Source: Caldovatus sediminis
Lineage (GTDB): Bacteria; Pseudomonadota; Alphaproteobacteria; Acetobacterales; Acetobacteraceae
Length of the DNA stretch: 64,000 nt
Direction: 5' to 3'
Assembly (NCBI RefSeq): GCF_014644455.1
Contig: NZ_BMKS01000003.1
Coordinates: forward strand, 399,930-463,929
Shown: in pieces, positions 28,366-37,257 of the stretch
Layout: each line of letters begins with the position of its first letter
Numbering within the stretch: position 1 is the first letter of the stretch
The notes under the pieces: model-generated
Told to the model about the DNA's origin: nothing
Seen by the model: the letters and a program-made list of their open reading frames with translations, nothing else
Databases searched by the model: none
Position numbers and translations under genes: made by a program

Positions 28366-29649
28366 TCAGGGCGTGTAGCGGCCGGCCCCGCCGCGCGCCT
28401 GCCGCCCCGCTCCGCCAAAGCGCGGCAGCAGGGCGAGCGAGGCCAGCGCGAGCGCGAGCGCGGTCCCGCCGTAGAGCAGGGCGGGCGGAACGAGGGGCAG
28501 GAGCATGCCGGCGACCAGCGGCCCGACCCCCGCCCCCATGTCGCGCCAGGTCGCCATCCGGGCCAGCGCCGGGACCCGCGCCGGCCCCGGGTTCGCCGCC
28601 GCCGCGACCGGCGCCGGCAGCGGCTGCAGCAGCCCGCGCAGCCCGACCACCGCGACCGCGCCGATCCAGAGCGCGCCCAGTCCCACCAGCGCGATCCCCG
28701 CCGCCGACACCATCGAGACCGCGACCAGCACCGGCAGCGCCCCAAATCGCTCCGCCAGACGTCCGGCGGGCGGCGCCAGCAAGATCTCCGAGGCGTAGCG
28801 CGACGCCAGCGCCGCCCCGGCGGCGAGCGCCGCCCCGTGCGGCAGCGCCGCCGCCGCCAGGACCGAGAGCCCGAGGATGAACACCCCGTCGAGCGCCATG
28901 CCCTGCACGAAGGACCACACGTCGAGCCGCGCCGGCAGGCCGAAGCGCAGCCCCGCCGGGCGGAGCGCCTCGCCCGGTCCGTCAGGCAGGCGCCGGGCGA
29001 GCGGCAGGGCGAGCAGCGAGACGGCGGCGAGCGCCATGAAGACCACCCGCGGCCCCTGCAGCTCCGCCAGCACGGCGCCGGCGAGCAGGCCGAGCATCGG
29101 CCCCGTGCTGATGATCGCGCGCGAAGTGCCGGAGCGCCGGGCGGCACCCTCCGCCAGCGCCGTCGCCAGGGCCTGGGTCGCGATGTTCATCGCGGCGAAG
29201 GCGAGACCCCAGAGGAGCCGCCCGACGAGCAGCCACCAGACGCCGTGCGAGAAGGCGTAGAACCCCGCCGCCGCCGCCGCGCCGAGCACCGCGAGGATGC
29301 AGGAGGCGCGCGGCCCGCGCCGCGTGTAGAAGCGCGCCACCCAGCCGTAGCCGATGATGCGGACCAGGCGGTTGGCGGCGAGTAGCAGCCCGGCCTCGGC
29401 CAGCGACACCCCGAACGCCGCCGCGTGCAGCGGCAGCAGCAGGTAGAGGAGCGTGTCCCCCGGCAGGGTCAGCCCGAGCATGACCGCAGCGTCGCGCGAG
29501 GCGCGGTCGGCGGCCGCGCGGCCGGAGGGAGCGACCCCCGGCCAGAGCGCGGCATGCGGCCTCGCATCCGGCGTATCGGGGCCCTGCGCGGCCGAGGTCT
29601 CGGCGCGCGGCGCCGTCGGGTCGCCCTGCGGCATGGCGGCCGGGTTCAC
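28366..29649 (-). CDS. MFS transporter
   Basis: 427-aa major facilitator superfamily protein with about 12 hydrophobic segments after a 55-residue hydrophilic N-terminus. Segments include MLGLTLPGDTLLYLLLPLHA (TM1) and LLLAANRLVRIIGYGWVARF, which has the motif-A-like RxxGY region, and GLRGLLQPLPAPVAAAA. An in-frame ATG at 29634 would shorten it by five residues; the choice is open. The substrate is unknown. Its stop is two bases before the CPA2 antiporter start, and its start overlaps the end of the GNAT gene by four bases, giving the order GNAT - MFS - antiporter. Confidence 0.88.
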   Translation of the reverse strand: MNPAAMPQGDPTAPRAETSAAQGPDTPDARPHAALWPGVAPSGRAAADRASRDAAVMLGLTLPGDTLLYLLLPLHAAAFGVSLAEAGLLLAANRLVRIIGYGWVARFYTRRGPRASCILAVLGAAAAAGFYAFSHGVWWLLVGRLLWGLAFAAMNIATQALATALAEGAARRSGTSRAIISTGPMLGLLAGAVLAELQGPRVVFMALAAVSLLALPLARRLPDGPGEALRPAGLRFGLPARLDVWSFVQGMALDGVFILGLSVLAAAALPHGAALAAGAALASRYASEILLAPPAGRLAERFGALPVLVAVSMVSAAGIALVGLGALWIGAVAVVGLRGLLQPLPAPVAAAANPGPARVPALARMATWRDMGAGVGPLVAGMLLPLVPPALLYGGTALALALASLALLPRFGGAGRQARGGAGRYTP

Positions 29650-30191
29650 CGCCCGGAAGGCGGCGGCGTGGCGCTGCCCTCGCCGAGCGCGCGCGTCATC
29701 AGCACGCTGTCCACCCAGCGCCCGTGCTTCCAGCCGACCGCCGGCAGCAGCCCGGCATGGACGAAGCCGCAGCGCGCGTGCAGGCCGATGGAGGCGGCGT
29801 TGCCGGAATCGCCGATCACCGCGACCATCTGCCGGAAGCCGGCCTGCTCGCAGCGCGCGATCAACGCCGGCAGGAGAAGGCGGCCGACGCCGCGGCGCGC
29901 GGCCTCCGGCGCGACGTAGACGGAGTTCTCGACCGCGAAGCGGTAGGCCGGGCGCGACCGGTAGGGGCCGGCATGGGCGTAGCCCAGCACCGCCCCGCCC
30001 GCCGCCTCGGCGACCAGGTAGGGATAGCCGGCATCGAGCAGCGCGCGGCGGCGCCGCGCCATCTCCTCCACGCCCGGCGGCTCCAGCTCGAAGCTTGCCA
30101 GGCCGTGCGCGACCCAGTGCCCGTAGATCGCAGCGATGGCGGGGAGGTCGGCGTCGCGGCTGTCACGGACAGCGGGGGGCGCGTCTTGCAT
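29646..30191 (-). CDS. GNAT family N-acetyltransferase (phosphinothricin acetyltransferase-like)
   Basis: 181-aa GNAT. Motif A is VAPEAARRGVGRLLLPALIA (acetyl-CoA pyrophosphate loop RRGVG). SFELEPPGVEEMARRRRALL and YAHAGPYRSRPAYRFAVE are typical of the Pat/Bar subgroup that N-acetylates phosphinothricin or methionine derivatives. It catalyses acetyl transfer from acetyl-CoA to an amine. The substrate cannot be assigned. ATG 30191 is divergent from the DeoR gene across 82 bases. It heads a unit with the MFS transporter and the antiporter, a layout common for small resistance or efflux cassettes. Confidence 0.9.
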   Translation of the reverse strand: MQDAPPAVRDSRDADLPAIAAIYGHWVAHGLASFELEPPGVEEMARRRRALLDAGYPYLVAEAAGGAVLGYAHAGPYRSRPAYRFAVENSVYVAPEAARRGVGRLLLPALIARCEQAGFRQMVAVIGDSGNAASIGLHARCGFVHAGLLPAVGWKHGRWVDSVLMTRALGEGSATPPPSGR

Positions 30192-30273
30192 GGGGAGAGG
30201 AAAGCGGCAGCCGCCGTCCCGCTCAAGTCGGACGCTTGCGGCGGACGGTCCGGGCGAGGACGATGCCTGCGCC

Positions 30274-31083
30274 ATGCCGCCCCGCACCGACGGCGCGCCC
30301 CGCAAGGAACAGCGCCACCGCCGCATCCTCGCCGCCCTCGCCACCGACCCGACCGTCCGCATCTCCGCCCTGGCCGCCGAGTTCGGCGTCTCGGCGGAGA
30401 CGGTGCGGCGCGACGTGGAGGAGCTTTCCCGCCTGGGCATGGTGCGGCGGACCTATGGCGGCGCCTCCCTCCCCCATGCCGGGGTCCAGCCCGAGATCGG
30501 CGAGCGCGAGCGCATGGCGGTGGCCGAGCGCGCGCGCATCGGGGCGGCCGCCGCGGCGCTGGTCGAGCCGGGCGCCGTGCTGATGGTGGACGCCGGTTCG
30601 ACCACGGCGCACTTCGCCCGGGCGCTCGCCGCCCGCGGCACGGCGGCGACGGTGCTGACCAACAGCCTGGCCGTGGCGCAGGCCTTCGCGGCGCGGCCGG
30701 ACGGCGGCGTGCGCGTGCTGCTCTGCCCGGGGGAGCTCTACGCGGCCGAGCGGGCGGTCTATGGCCCCGACACGGACGAGTTCCTGCGCCGGTTCAACGC
30801 CGACCTCTGCCTGATCGGCGCCTCGGGCCTGACCGCCGAGGGCCCGACCGACGTCGAGCGCCGGGCCTGCTGGGTCAAGCGCGCCATGCTCGCCCGCGCC
30901 GCGCGGCGGGTGCTGCTGGTGGACGGCGGCAAGTTCGACGCCCCCCACCTGGAGCGCGTCTGCCCCCTCGCCGCCCTCACCGACCTGGTGACCGACCGCG
31001 CGCCGCCGGCGGAACTCGGCAGGGCGCTCGAACGGGCGGGGGTGCGGGTGACGATCGCGGGAGAGCCGGCGGAGAATGTTTGA
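30274..31083 (+). CDS. DeoR/GlpR family transcriptional regulator
   Basis: 269 aa. The N-terminal winged helix is RISALAAEFGVSAETVRRD with GMVRRTYGGAS. The C-terminal DeoR sensor domain has MVDAGSTTAHFARAL, TNSLAVAQAF, the GPDTDEFLRRFNADL block and RRVLLVDGGKFD. Such regulators usually repress neighbouring sugar-phosphate or polyol-phosphate genes and are released by a phosphorylated ligand. It is the first gene before a HAD-PhnDCEE-GlpD operon, and a double repeat that could be its operator begins right at its stop codon. Presence of GlpD suggests glycerol 3-phosphate or a relative as the inducer, by inference. Confidence 0.92.
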   Translation: MPPRTDGAPRKEQRHRRILAALATDPTVRISALAAEFGVSAETVRRDVEELSRLGMVRRTYGGASLPHAGVQPEIGERERMAVAERARIGAAAAALVEPGAVLMVDAGSTTAHFARALAARGTAATVLTNSLAVAQAFAARPDGGVRVLLCPGELYAAERAVYGPDTDEFLRRFNADLCLIGASGLTAEGPTDVERRACWVKRAMLARAARRVLLVDGGKFDAPHLERVCPLAALTDLVTDRAPPAELGRALERAGVRVTIAGEPAENV

Positions 31084-31122
31084 GGTCCCACAAATAATGA
31101 GGTAGGTTCCACACATAACCTC
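31084..31122. promoter_or_regulatory. Candidate DeoR operator: two direct repeats plus inverted arms
   Basis: GGTCCCACAAATAA (31084-31097) and GGTTCCACACATAA (31105-31118) match at 12 of 14 bases and start 21 bases apart, two helical turns. GAGGT (31099) and ACCTC (ends 31122) form an inverted pair around the second copy. The AT-rich patch stands out in this GC-rich DNA and lies between deoR and the HAD gene, so it may also contain the operon promoter. Binding by DeoR is inferred. Confidence 0.6.
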
Positions 31123-31134
31123 GGAGTGCCGACA

Positions 31135-31986
31135 GTGTCCCAGGCCGCGCCTACCCTGCCCGTCGCCGGAGAAGGCGGTCTCCCGCCCCTCTCCGCCGCG
31201 CCCGCGGCCAGGCTCGGCGCGCTGCGCTGGGTGCTCACCGACATCGACGACACCCTCACCACGGCCGGGCGCCTGACCGCCGACGCCTACGCGGCGATCG
31301 AGCGGCTGGCGGCCGCCGGCGTGGCCGTCGTGCCGGTGACGGGCCGGCCGGCGGGATGGTGCGACATGATCGCGCGCCTCTGGCCGGTCGCGGCGGTGGT
31401 CGGGGAGAACGGCGCGCTCTGGTACGCCTACGACCCCGCGGCGCGCCGGATGCGGCGGTGGCAGGCGGGCGGCGACCGCGACCGGGCCCGGCTGATGGCG
31501 CTCGCCGAGCGCGCGATGGCGGCGGTCCCGGGCACCGCGCTCGCCGCCGACCAGCCCTTTCGTGTCGCGGACGTCGCGCTGGACTTCCGCGAGGACGTGC
31601 CCTCGCCGCTGCCGATCGAGGCCGCGGAGCGCGCCGCCGCGGTGTTCCGCGCTGGGGGGGCGGTGGCGAAGATCAGCTCGATCCATGTCAACGCCTGGTT
31701 CGGCGCCTGGGACAAGTGGGCCGGGCTGGAGGCGCTGTTCGCCGCGCTCTGGCGGCCGCTGCGCGAGGTGCTCGGCGAGGTCGCCTATGTCGGCGATTCG
31801 CCGAACGACGCGCCGCTCTTCGCTCGCGTGCCGCTCTCCGTCGGCGTCGCCAACGTCGCGCCGTTCCTGGCTCTCATGGAGGCGCGCCCAGCCTATGTTA
31901 CCCGCGCCGCCGCCGGCGCGGGCTTCGTGGAATTCGCCGAGGCCGTGCTGGCGGCCCGCAGCTCTCGGGAGGAGATCCGGGAATGA
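31135..31986 (+). CDS. HAD-superfamily (class IIB) phosphatase
   Basis: About 283 aa. Motif I is LTDIDDTLT (nucleophile Asp near residue 36, acid/base Asp two later). Motif II lies at [12 protein letters not shown] and motif IV at [12 protein letters not shown]. The cap resembles class IIB enzymes, which dephosphorylate sugar phosphates. GTG 31135 is chosen because GGAG lies eight bases upstream; GTG 31126 is an in-frame alternative but overlaps that GGAG. The gene ends in an ATGA overlap with the PhnD-like receptor gene, placing it inside the transporter operon. It may remove phosphate from the imported substrate or act in detoxifying its accumulation. Confidence 0.88.
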   Translation: MSQAAPTLPVAGEGGLPPLSAAPAARLGALRWVLTDIDDTLTTAGRLTADAYAAIERLAAAGVAVVPVTGRPAGWCDMIARLWPVAAVVGENGALWYAYDPAARRMRRWQAGGDRDRARLMALAERAMAAVPGTALAADQPFRVADVALDFREDVPSPLPIEAAERAAAVFRAGGAVAKISSIHVNAWFGAWDKWAGLEALFAALWRPLREVLGEVAYVGDSPNDAPLFARVPLSVGVANVAPFLALMEARPAYVTRAAAGAGFVEFAEAVLAARSSREEIRE

Positions 31987-33047
31987 TCCGAACCATCTTG
32001 GCCGGCGCGGCCTTCGCGGCGGCGCTGCTCGCCGCGGGCGGCGCGGCGCGGGCGCAGGGCGCGGCCGACCAGTGCACGCACCGCGGCGCGCTGGACGACG
32101 CCTATTGCGACGAGGACCGCGACCTGGTCGCCGACCCCCCGCGCGACCCCGCGCGGCTGCGCGATCCCTCGACCCTCGTCTTCGCCTACACGCCGGTCGA
32201 GGACCCCGCGCTCTACGCCAACCAGTGGCGGCCCTTCACCGAGTTCCTGTCGCAGTGCACCGGCCGGCGGGTGGTCTATTTCCAGGTGACCTCGAACTCC
32301 GCGCAGGTGGAGGCGATGCGCAGCGGGCGGCTGCACATCGCCGGCTTCTCGACCGGGCCGACGGCGTTCGCCGTGAACCTCGCCGGCGCGGTGCCGTTCG
32401 CGGTGAAGGGCAACCCGGAGGGCTACGAGAGCTACCGCGTCGCCGTCCTGGTGCGCGCCGACAGCCCGTTCCGGACGCTCGCCGACCTCAAGGGGAGGCG
32501 CGTCGCGCATACCTCGGCCACCTCGAACTCCGGCAACCTGGCGCCGCGCGCCTTCTTCCCGCAGCAGGGACTGGTGCCGGACCAGGACTACCGCGTGATC
32601 TACTCGGGCGGCCACGACCGCTCGGTGATGGGCGTCAACGCCGGGGACTACGACGCGGCGCCGGTCGCCTCCGACGTGTTCAACCGCATGGTCCAGCGCG
32701 GGCAGGTGCAGCGCGGGAACTTCCGCGTCATCTGGGAGAGCGCGCCGTTCCCGACCTCCAGCTTCGCCCTGGCGCACGACCTCAGGCCGGAACTCGCGCA
32801 GCGCATCCGCCAGTGCTTCTTCGACTTCCGCTTCCCGCCGCAGATGGCGCGCGACCTCGGCGGCAACGACCGCTTCTGGCCGGCCACCTACCTGAAGGAC
32901 TGGGAGCCGGTGCGCCAGGTGGCCGACGCCGTCAACGCCCCCTACACCCGCGCCAATTTCGACGCCGAGGCGCGGCGCGAGGAGGAGGCCGCCGCGCGGC
33001 GCGCGCAGCAGCGCCGTCAGCAGCAACAGCAGCAACAGCAGCAGTGA
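31983..33047 (+). CDS. PhnD-like phosphate/phosphonate ABC transporter substrate-binding protein
   Basis: 354-aa periplasmic receptor. Signal peptide [20 protein letters not shown], cleavage near ARAQG. The body matches the PhnD/SsuA/transferrin-like fold: [58 protein letters not shown] and [17 protein letters not shown], where the Ser/Thr-rich turn usually binds the phospho group. After an Arg/Glu/Ala helix the protein ends in nine consecutive Gln codons (33018-33044). It is unusually long for PhnD because of this tail. ATG 31983 overlaps the HAD stop. The ligand is unknown and could be a phosphonate, phosphite or glycerophospho compound. Confidence 0.9.
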   Translation: MIRTILAGAAFAAALLAAGGAARAQGAADQCTHRGALDDAYCDEDRDLVADPPRDPARLRDPSTLVFAYTPVEDPALYANQWRPFTEFLSQCTGRRVVYFQVTSNSAQVEAMRSGRLHIAGFSTGPTAFAVNLAGAVPFAVKGNPEGYESYRVAVLVRADSPFRTLADLKGRRVAHTSATSNSGNLAPRAFFPQQGLVPDQDYRVIYSGGHDRSVMGVNAGDYDAAPVASDVFNRMVQRGQVQRGNFRVIWESAPFPTSSFALAHDLRPELAQRIRQCFFDFRFPPQMARDLGGNDRFWPATYLKDWEPVRQVADAVNAPYTRANFDAEARREEEAAARRAQQRRQQQQQQQQQ

Positions 33048-33052
33048 CCGCG

Positions 33053-33832
33053 ATGGCCGCGCCGCCCGGCGCCGGGGGTCGCCCGCCGCTCGAGATCCGC
33101 GGGCTGGTCAAGGAATACGTGCCCGGCACGCCGGTGCTGCGCGGCATCGACCTCGAAATCGGCGCGGAGGGGATCACCGCGGTGATCGGCCCCTCCGGCA
33201 CCGGCAAGTCCACCCTCCTCCGCTGCATCAACCGCCTGGTCGAGCCGACACGGGGCGAGATCCGGCTGCGCGGCGAGGAGCTGACGCGCCTCTCCGGAAA
33301 GGCGCTGCGCCTCGCCCGCCGGCGCATCGGCATGGTGTTCCAGGAGTACAACCTGGTCGAGCGGCTCTCCGTGATGGAGAACCTGCTCTGCGGCCGGCTC
33401 GGCTACGTGCCGCTCTGGCGCGCCTGGCTGCGGCGCTACCCGGCCGAGGACATCGCGCGCGCCTTCGCCCTGCTCGATGCGGTCGGCCTGCCGGACTACG
33501 CGACGCGGCGGGCGGACGCGCTCTCCGGCGGCCAGCGCCAGCGCGTTGGCATCGCGCGGGCGCTGATGCAGCGGCCGGAACTGCTGCTGGCCGACGAGCC
33601 GACCTCCTCCCTCGACCCCAAGACCGCCGTCGAGGTGCTGGAACTCCTCGCCCGCCTGACCGGGGAGGCGGGCGTGCCGGTGGTGCTCAACATCCACAAC
33701 GTGGAGCTCGCCAGGCGCTTCGCCCGCCGCATCGTCGGCATGTCGCAGGGCGCGATCGTCTTCGACGGCCCGCCGGAGGCGCTGGAGACCGCGCACCTGC
33801 GGGCGATCTACGGCGGGGAGGACTGGCTGTGA
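33053..33832 (+). CDS. PhnC-like ABC transporter ATP-binding protein
   Basis: 259-aa ATPase. Walker [11 protein letters not shown]-loop [19 protein letters not shown] (a PhnC hallmark), signature [15 protein letters not shown], Walker [14 protein letters not shown] and H-loop NIHNVELA are all present. It drives the importer made by the two PhnE-like permeases. ATG 33053 is used; GTG 33044, overlapping the receptor's stop codon, is in frame and would add three residues. No clear Shine-Dalgarno is visible because the preceding bases are the CAG/CAA run. Confidence 0.95.
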   Translation: MAAPPGAGGRPPLEIRGLVKEYVPGTPVLRGIDLEIGAEGITAVIGPSGTGKSTLLRCINRLVEPTRGEIRLRGEELTRLSGKALRLARRRIGMVFQEYNLVERLSVMENLLCGRLGYVPLWRAWLRRYPAEDIARAFALLDAVGLPDYATRRADALSGGQRQRVGIARALMQRPELLLADEPTSSLDPKTAVEVLELLARLTGEAGVPVVLNIHNVELARRFARRIVGMSQGAIVFDGPPEALETAHLRAIYGGEDWL

Positions 33833-34635
33833 GCGGCGCCGCGGGCCTCGCCCGCCCCCCTTCGCCCCCTCGCCGCCCCTTCGCGCCGAGCTGGGGCTTC
33901 CGGCTCGGCGCCCTCGCGCTGATCGCCTACACCGTCTACGCGGTCCCGCAGCTCGGGCTGAGCTGGGAGCGGCTCGCGGTCGGCTTCGGCGAGGCGGGGC
34001 GGTTCATCGCCCGCATGCTCCCGCCGAACTTCGCGCGCTGGGAGTTGCTGGTCGAGGGCCTGCTGGAAAGCCTGCAGATCGCGATCCTCGCCTCCGCCAT
34101 CGGCATCGCCCTGTCGCTGCCGCTCGGCGTGCTCGCCGCGCGCAACCTGGCGCCCTGGTGGATCAACGCGCCGGTGCGCGGCCTCATCGCGCTCTGCCGG
34201 TCGCTGCACTACGTCATCGTGGCGATCCTGTTCGTCAAGGCGATCGGCTTCGGCGCGCTGGCGGGCGTGGCGGCGCTGGTCGTCGCCTCGATCGGCTTCA
34301 TCGCCAAGCTGTTCGCCGAGGCGCTCGAGGAGATCTCGATGAAGCCGGTGGAGGCGGTGCGCGCCGCCGGGGCGGGCACCCTGGCGGTGCTGGTCTACGC
34401 CGTGCTGCCGCAGGTCGCCTCGCGCTTCGTCGGCTTCTGCCTCTACCAGCTCGATTCCAACCTGCGGAACTCCACCCTCGTCGGCATCGTCGGCGCGGGC
34501 GGCATCGGCGGGACGCTGTTCGCGGCCTTCAAGCGCTTCGACTACGACTTCGTCAGCGCCATCCTGATCGCCATCATCGCCATGATCTTCCTGGCCGAGC
34601 TGGTCTCCGGCCGGGTGCGGGCGGCGCTGCGATGA
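33829..34635 (+). CDS. PhnE-like ABC transporter permease (first)
   Basis: 268-aa inner-membrane protein with an N-terminal hydrophobic segment ([17 protein letters not shown]), a periplasmic stretch and about five further segments. The EAA coupling loop is [18 protein letters not shown], followed by [20 protein letters not shown], the usual PhnE C-terminal block. GTG 33829 overlaps the ATPase stop (GTGA). It pairs with the second PhnE-like protein to form a heterodimeric channel. Confidence 0.93.
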   Translation: MSGAAGLARPPSPPRRPFAPSWGFRLGALALIAYTVYAVPQLGLSWERLAVGFGEAGRFIARMLPPNFARWELLVEGLLESLQIAILASAIGIALSLPLGVLAARNLAPWWINAPVRGLIALCRSLHYVIVAILFVKAIGFGALAGVAALVVASIGFIAKLFAEALEEISMKPVEAVRAAGAGTLAVLVYAVLPQVASRFVGFCLYQLDSNLRNSTLVGIVGAGGIGGTLFAAFKRFDYDFVSAILIAIIAMIFLAELVSGRVRAALR

Positions 34636-35501
34636 CCGGCGCGACGACGACCGCCGCCACCCCGACGGAAGCCGCCCGGCCTGCCCGCGCCGCCGCGGAC
34701 CCGATGCGTCCGCTCGCCCGCGAGTGGTCGCGCTTCACGCCGCGCCAGCGCCTCGCGCGCTGGCTGGTCTGGCTCGGCGTCGTCGCTGCCGTCGCCTGGG
34801 CGGTGCGCAGCATCGACATCATCCCGGAGTTCCTCGCCGACGCACCGGCGCAGATGGCCGACCTGCTGGTCCGCATGTGGCCGCCGGACCTCGCCCACTA
34901 CTACCCCGCGGTCCACACCGCCCTGGTCGAGACGCTGCACATCGCGACCCTCGGCACCATCCTCGCCTTCGGCCTCGCGGTGCCGGTGGCGCTGCTCGCG
35001 GCGCGCAACGTCTGCCGGATCGGGCCGCTCAACTGGCTGGCGCAGCTCGTCCTCGTCGCCTCGCGCTCGGTGAACTCGCTGGTCTGGGCGCTGATCTTCG
35101 TCGCCGTCTTCGGCCCCGGCGCCGCCGCGGGCGTCTTCGCCATCGCCTTCCGCTCGATCGGCTTCGTCGGCAAGCTGCTCGCCGAGGCGCTGGAGGAGGC
35201 CTCGCCCGGCCCGGTCGAGGCGCTGCGCGCCGCCGGCGCCGGCTGGGGCGCCACCATGCTCAAGGCGGTCTGGCCGCAAGTGCAGCCCGCCTTCTGGGGC
35301 ATCGCCCTGTTCCGCTGGGACATCAACGTGCGCGAGAGCGCCGTCCTCGGCCTGGTCGGCGCGGGCGGCATCGGAGTGGTGCTGAACGACGCCATTGATT
35401 TCTTCCAGTGGGACCGCGTGGCCACCGTGCTGCTCGCGATCCTCGCCGTCGTCCTCGTCGCCGAGGTCCTCGTCAACCGCATCCGGGCGCGCCTGATCTG
35501 A
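34632..35501 (+). CDS. PhnE-like ABC transporter permease (second)
   Basis: 289-aa membrane permease, paralogous to the previous one. TM1 is ARWLVWLGVVAAVAWAVRS. The coupling loop is EALEEASPGPVEALRAAGAG, and LGLVGAGGIGVVLNDAIDFF is the C-terminal signature. SLVWALIFVAVFGPGAAAG lies in the core. ATG 34632 overlaps the first permease's stop (ATGA), so stoichiometric translation is likely. A Thr/Ala-rich N-terminal extension precedes the first helix. Confidence 0.93.
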   Translation: MTGATTTAATPTEAARPARAAADPMRPLAREWSRFTPRQRLARWLVWLGVVAAVAWAVRSIDIIPEFLADAPAQMADLLVRMWPPDLAHYYPAVHTALVETLHIATLGTILAFGLAVPVALLAARNVCRIGPLNWLAQLVLVASRSVNSLVWALIFVAVFGPGAAAGVFAIAFRSIGFVGKLLAEALEEASPGPVEALRAAGAGWGATMLKAVWPQVQPAFWGIALFRWDINVRESAVLGLVGAGGIGVVLNDAIDFFQWDRVATVLLAILAVVLVAEVLVNRIRARLI

Positions 35502-35504
35502 CCC

Positions 35505-37040
35505 ATGCGCGACGCCTTCGACCTCCTCGTCGTCGGCGGCGGCATCAACGGCTGCGGCATCGCGCGCGACGCGGCGGGCCGAGGCCTCTCCGTCCTCCTG
35601 GTGGAGAAGGGCGACCTCGGCGGCGCCACCTCTTCCGCCTCCTCCAAGCTGATCCACGGCGGGCTGCGCTACCTGGAGCACTGGGAGTTCCGGCTGGTGC
35701 GCGAGGCCCTGGCGGAACGCGAGGTGATGCTTCGCATCGCGCCGCACGTCGCCCGGCCGATGCGCTTCGTGCTGCCGCACCGGCCGGAGATGCGCCCGCG
35801 CTGGATGATCCGCGCTGGGCTGTTCCTCTACGACCACCTCGCGCGGCGCGTCAGCCTGCCGGGCGCGGAGGCGATCGCCACCCGCACCCACCCCTACGGC
35901 GCGCCTCTGAAGCCCGAGATCACCGCCGCCTTCGCCTATTCCGACTGCTGGGTCGACGACGCGCGCCTGGTGGTGCTGAACGCGAAGGACGCCGCCCGGC
36001 GCGGGGCCGAGATCGCGGTCCGCACCGCGTTCCTCGGCGCGACGCCCGAAGCGGGCGCCTGGACCTGCCGACTGCGCGCCGCGGACGGCGCGGAGCGCAC
36101 CGTCCGCGCCCGCGCCATCGCCAACGCCGGCGGCCCCTGGGCGCTGCGCGTGCTCGAGGCGGCGGGCGCGCCCGCCCGCTGCACGCTGCGCCTGGTGCGC
36201 GGCAGCCACATCGTGCTGCCCGCGCTCTACGAGGGCGAGCAGGCCTACATCCTGCAGAACGACGACGGCCGCGTGGTCTTCGTGATCCCCTACGAGGGGC
36301 GCTTCTCCCTGGTCGGCACCACGGACGTGCCGCACGAGGGCGATCCCGGCGCGGCGGCCTGCTCGGCGGAGGAGGCCGCCTATCTCTGCGCCGCGGTTTC
36401 GCGCCAGTTCCGCCGCCAGATAGACCCGGCGGAGGTGGTCTGGAGCTACGCCGGCGTGCGGCCGCTCTACGACGACGGGGCGCGCGACCCTTCGGCGGTG
36501 ACGCGCGACTATGTGCTGTCGCTGGACCGGGGCGGCGAGAACGGGCCGCCCCTGCTGAACGTCTATGGCGGCAAGCTCACCACCTACCGCCGCCTGTCGG
36601 AGGAGGCGCTGGCGAAGCTCGCCCCGCCGCTCGGCTTTTCCGCGGCGCGTCCATGGACGGCGACGGCGCCGCTGCCGGGCGGCGACCTGGGTGCCGCAGG
36701 GCTGTCCGGATTCGAGGCTGCGCAGGTGCGGCGCTACCCCTGGTTGCCACCGGAGACGCTGCGCCGGCTCTGCCGCGCCTACGGGACGGAGATGGACGCG
36801 CTGCTCGCCGGGGCGTCGGGGATGGCAGCGCTGGGCCGGGATTTCGGCGCCGGCCTGACCGAGCGCGAGCTCGACTGGCTGCGCCGCGAGGAATGGGCGC
36901 GCCGCGCCGAGGACGTGCTGTGGCGGCGGAGCAAGCTCGGTCTCCACCTCGCGCCGGCGGCACGGGCGGCGGTGGCAGCTTGGTTCGGCGAGGCGTCCCA
37001 GGCGGCTGTGGCGGGGAAGGCGGAGCCGGCAGGCGTGTAG
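35505..37040 (+). CDS. glpD: Aerobic glycerol-3-phosphate dehydrogenase
   Basis: 511-aa FAD enzyme of the GlpD family, oxidising sn-glycerol 3-phosphate to dihydroxyacetone phosphate at the inner membrane with quinone as acceptor. The FAD motif is LLVVGGGINGCGIARDAAGR. GGATSSASSKLIHGGLRYLE is the hallmark GlpD block, with RPMRFVLPHRPEMRP after it. The substrate-site region is VIPYEGRFSLVGTTDVPHEG, and YGGKLTTYRRLSEEAL lies near the end of the oxidoreductase domain. ATG 35505 is three bases after the permease stop. As the last gene of the DeoR-PhnDCEE operon it points to a glycerol-phosphate-yielding substrate. Confidence 0.95.
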   Translation: MRDAFDLLVVGGGINGCGIARDAAGRGLSVLLVEKGDLGGATSSASSKLIHGGLRYLEHWEFRLVREALAEREVMLRIAPHVARPMRFVLPHRPEMRPRWMIRAGLFLYDHLARRVSLPGAEAIATRTHPYGAPLKPEITAAFAYSDCWVDDARLVVLNAKDAARRGAEIAVRTAFLGATPEAGAWTCRLRAADGAERTVRARAIANAGGPWALRVLEAAGAPARCTLRLVRGSHIVLPALYEGEQAYILQNDDGRVVFVIPYEGRFSLVGTTDVPHEGDPGAAACSAEEAAYLCAAVSRQFRRQIDPAEVVWSYAGVRPLYDDGARDPSAVTRDYVLSLDRGGENGPPLLNVYGGKLTTYRRLSEEALAKLAPPLGFSAARPWTATAPLPGGDLGAAGLSGFEAAQVRRYPWLPPETLRRLCRAYGTEMDALLAGASGMAALGRDFGAGLTERELDWLRREEWARRAEDVLWRRSKLGLHLAPAARAAVAAWFGEASQAAVAGKAEPAGV

Positions 37041-37097
37041 AAACCGCCGCCGGTGGGGCTTCCGTCCGATCGGCTGGCCGGCTAGTAAGTGGGCGAC

Positions 37098-37174
37098 GGA
37101 CCCGTAGCTCAGCTGGATAGAGCGTTGCCCTCCGAAGGCAAAGGTCGTGCGTTCGAATCGCGCCGGGTCCGCCA
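37098..37174 (+). tRNA. tRNA-Arg (anticodon CCG)
   Basis: A complete cloverleaf: acceptor GGACCCG/CGGGTCC, D-arm GCTC...GAGC, anticodon stem TTGCC/GGCAA with loop CTCCGAA (anticodon CCG, reads CGG), T-arm GTGCG TTCGAAT CGCGC, discriminator G and an encoded CCA. It reads the CGG codon, which is frequent in this GC-rich genome. Repeats directly after its 3' end suggest use as an integration site. Confidence 0.96.
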
Positions 37175-37178
37175 GAAT

Positions 37179-37257
37179 TTCAAGAAGTTAGCGGCTTCAA
37201 GAAGTTAGCGGCAACCCCGCCCAAGCCGAAAAGAGCCTCGGTAGCAGATAGGTAGCA
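37179..37257 (+). repeat. Tandem 17-bp repeat and GGTAGCA repeats behind tRNA-Arg
   Basis: TTCAAGAAGTTAGCGGC is present twice back to back (37179-37195 and 37196-37212), starting five bases after the tRNA CCA. About 28 bases further, GGTAGCA occurs at 37240 and 37251. Tandem short repeats next to a tRNA 3' end often mark scars of tyrosine-recombinase elements. No integrase gene is in the window, so this is an inference. Confidence 0.6.

Noticed and set aside
30274-37040. Phosphonate degradation (phn C-P lyase) operon
   Set aside because: Only PhnC/D/E-type transport genes occur; phnG-M, phnW and phnX are absent, and GlpD and DeoR point to another substrate class.
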